Source of the DNA: CAZIOH01 sp964540815
GTDB taxonomy: Bacteria; Myxococcota_A; Polyangia; Fen-1088
Assembly (NCBI GenBank): GCA_964540815.1
Contig: CAZIOH010000019.1
Coordinates: 1 to 64,000, forward strand
Length of the DNA stretch: 64,000 nt
Reading direction: 5' to 3'
Shown piece by piece: positions 63,513 through 64,000 of the stretch. The position numbers were made by a program, and so were the translations under genes. How positions within the stretch are numbered: the first letter of the stretch is position 1; each line of letters begins with the position of its first letter. Under the pieces are notes generated by a model. The model saw only the letters and a program-made list of their open reading frames with translations. It did no database searches and was not told the DNA's origin.

Positions 63513-64000
63513 ATGCGAATGACCTCGATACAGCCCATGCCCGACGCGCCTGCTGACCCACCCATCGGTCTGGCCGTGCCCCCGCCGCACGCGCCCGCGC
63601 ATGCGCACGGGGCGGCCGCGGTGCACTCGGCCAACAGCGCCCAGGGCAAGGATCTGGTCAAGCTCGCGATCGGGGCGCTCGGTGTGGTCTACGGCGACAT
63701 TGGAACCTCGCCCCTCTACGCCATCCGAGAGTGCGTCACGCCGCCGCATGGCGTGGGGGTCTCGCCCGAGAACATTCTCGGGATCCTGTCCCTGGTCTTC
63801 TGGTCGCTGACCCTGGTCATCTCGGTCAAGTACCTGCGCTTCGTGATGCGCGCCGACAACGACGGAGAGGGCGGGGTGCTGGCGCTCATGGCCCTCGTGG
63901 CCTCGCCGGCGCAGGTCGAGAAGAAGCGCAGCCGGTTGCCGCTCGCCTTCCTCGGCCTGTTCGGGGCGGCCCTGCTCTACGGCGACGGGATGATCACCCC
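63513..64000 (+). CDS. kup: KUP-family potassium transporter, 3' truncated
   Basis: About 163 residues before the window ends. 'KLAIGALGVVYGDIGTSPLY' is the KUP signature, followed by 'LVFWSLTLVISVKYLRFVMRADNDGEGG' and 'LGLFGAALLYGDGMITP', so the first three helices are present. The first 45 residues are a Pro/Ala/His-rich extension. Starts at 63513, 63519 or 63537 are all in frame. A small hairpin (GGCGG/CCGCC, 63489-63501) lies just before the ribosome-binding region. It imports K+ with protons. I see nothing else in 63249-63488. Confidence 0.92.
   Translation, partial: MRMTSIQPMPDAPADPPIGLAVPPPHAPAHAHGAAAVHSANSAQGKDLVKLAIGALGVVYGDIGTSPLYAIRECVTPPHGVGVSPENILGILSLVFWSLTLVISVKYLRFVMRADNDGEGGVLALMALVASPAQVEKKRSRLPLAFLGLFGAALLYGDGMIT

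Overview
The window is a high-GC bacterial chromosome segment. It most resembles a myxobacterium (Myxococcota/Polyangia) or a close relative. The pointers are two DUF1552/DUF1592-type gene pairs, lipoproteins with long Gly/Ser/Thr-rich linkers after the lipobox, an OmpA protein with thrombospondin-3 calcium repeats, a kinase-like domain fused to HDOD, a MYXO-CTERM-like tail, a lysoplasmalogenase-like protein, and dense ATGA-overlapping operons. I saw no rRNA, tRNA, CRISPR array, transposase or prophage gene. The taxonomic call is an inference from gene content.

Layout. (1) 0-19.7 kb is an envelope or exopolysaccharide locus. It holds a truncated FG-GAP protein, a CelD-like acetyltransferase, two deacetylase-type proteins, an unusual Gfo/Idh/MocA-SDR fusion, an O-antigen ligase/polymerase, three glycosyltransferases, a second Gfo/Idh/MocA oxidoreductase translationally coupled to an SDR, a heparinase II/III-like lipoprotein, and the dTDP-sugar genes rmlB-rmlA-rmlC (no rmlD in view). 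(2) 19.9-28.6 kb holds a small exported protein, a clear rho-independent terminator, an OmpA/TSP3 outer-membrane protein with a good promoter, a CPBP protease, an unknown membrane-anchored protein coupled to an MFS transporter, and a pseudokinase-HDOD fusion. (3) 28.7-36.4 kb holds gapA with a promoter and operator-like dyad, the first DUF1552/DUF1592 pair, a J-domain protein and a BNR-propeller surface protein. (4) 36.4-44.4 kb is a urea/short-chain-amide uptake and hydrolysis operon, urtABCDE-fmdA-fmdB plus one uncharacterised gene, behind a 395-bp leader with three successive inverted repeats. (5) 44.5-47.8 kb is a second DUF1592/DUF1552 pair in the opposite gene order. (6) 48.1-55.2 kb is a stress and carbon cluster: two Hsp20 genes, alpha-glucan phosphorylase, phosphoketolase and an MtfA-type peptidase whose start is preceded by a tandem repeat encoding a mini-ORF. 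(7) 55.2-64 kb holds a GH5 glycosidase with an inserted module, a Cys-rich exported protein, argS, an OsmC protein, a YhhN-type lysoplasmalogenase, ilvA, deoC and the start of kup.

How the genes work together. The first third builds and modifies a surface polysaccharide from nucleotide sugars. The middle operon imports urea or amides and releases ammonia from formamide (no urease is present in the window). The hsp20-glgP-xfp group links stress to glycogen breakdown: glucose-1-phosphate from GlgP can be converted and fed to phosphoketolase for acetyl phosphate. The strongest candidates for something undescribed are the urt-fmd operon with its structured leader and terminal unknown gene, the pseudokinase-HDOD fusion, the Gfo/Idh/MocA-SDR fusion, and the two DUF1552/DUF1592 pairs with differing heme-like motifs. 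I found no single unmistakable new system.
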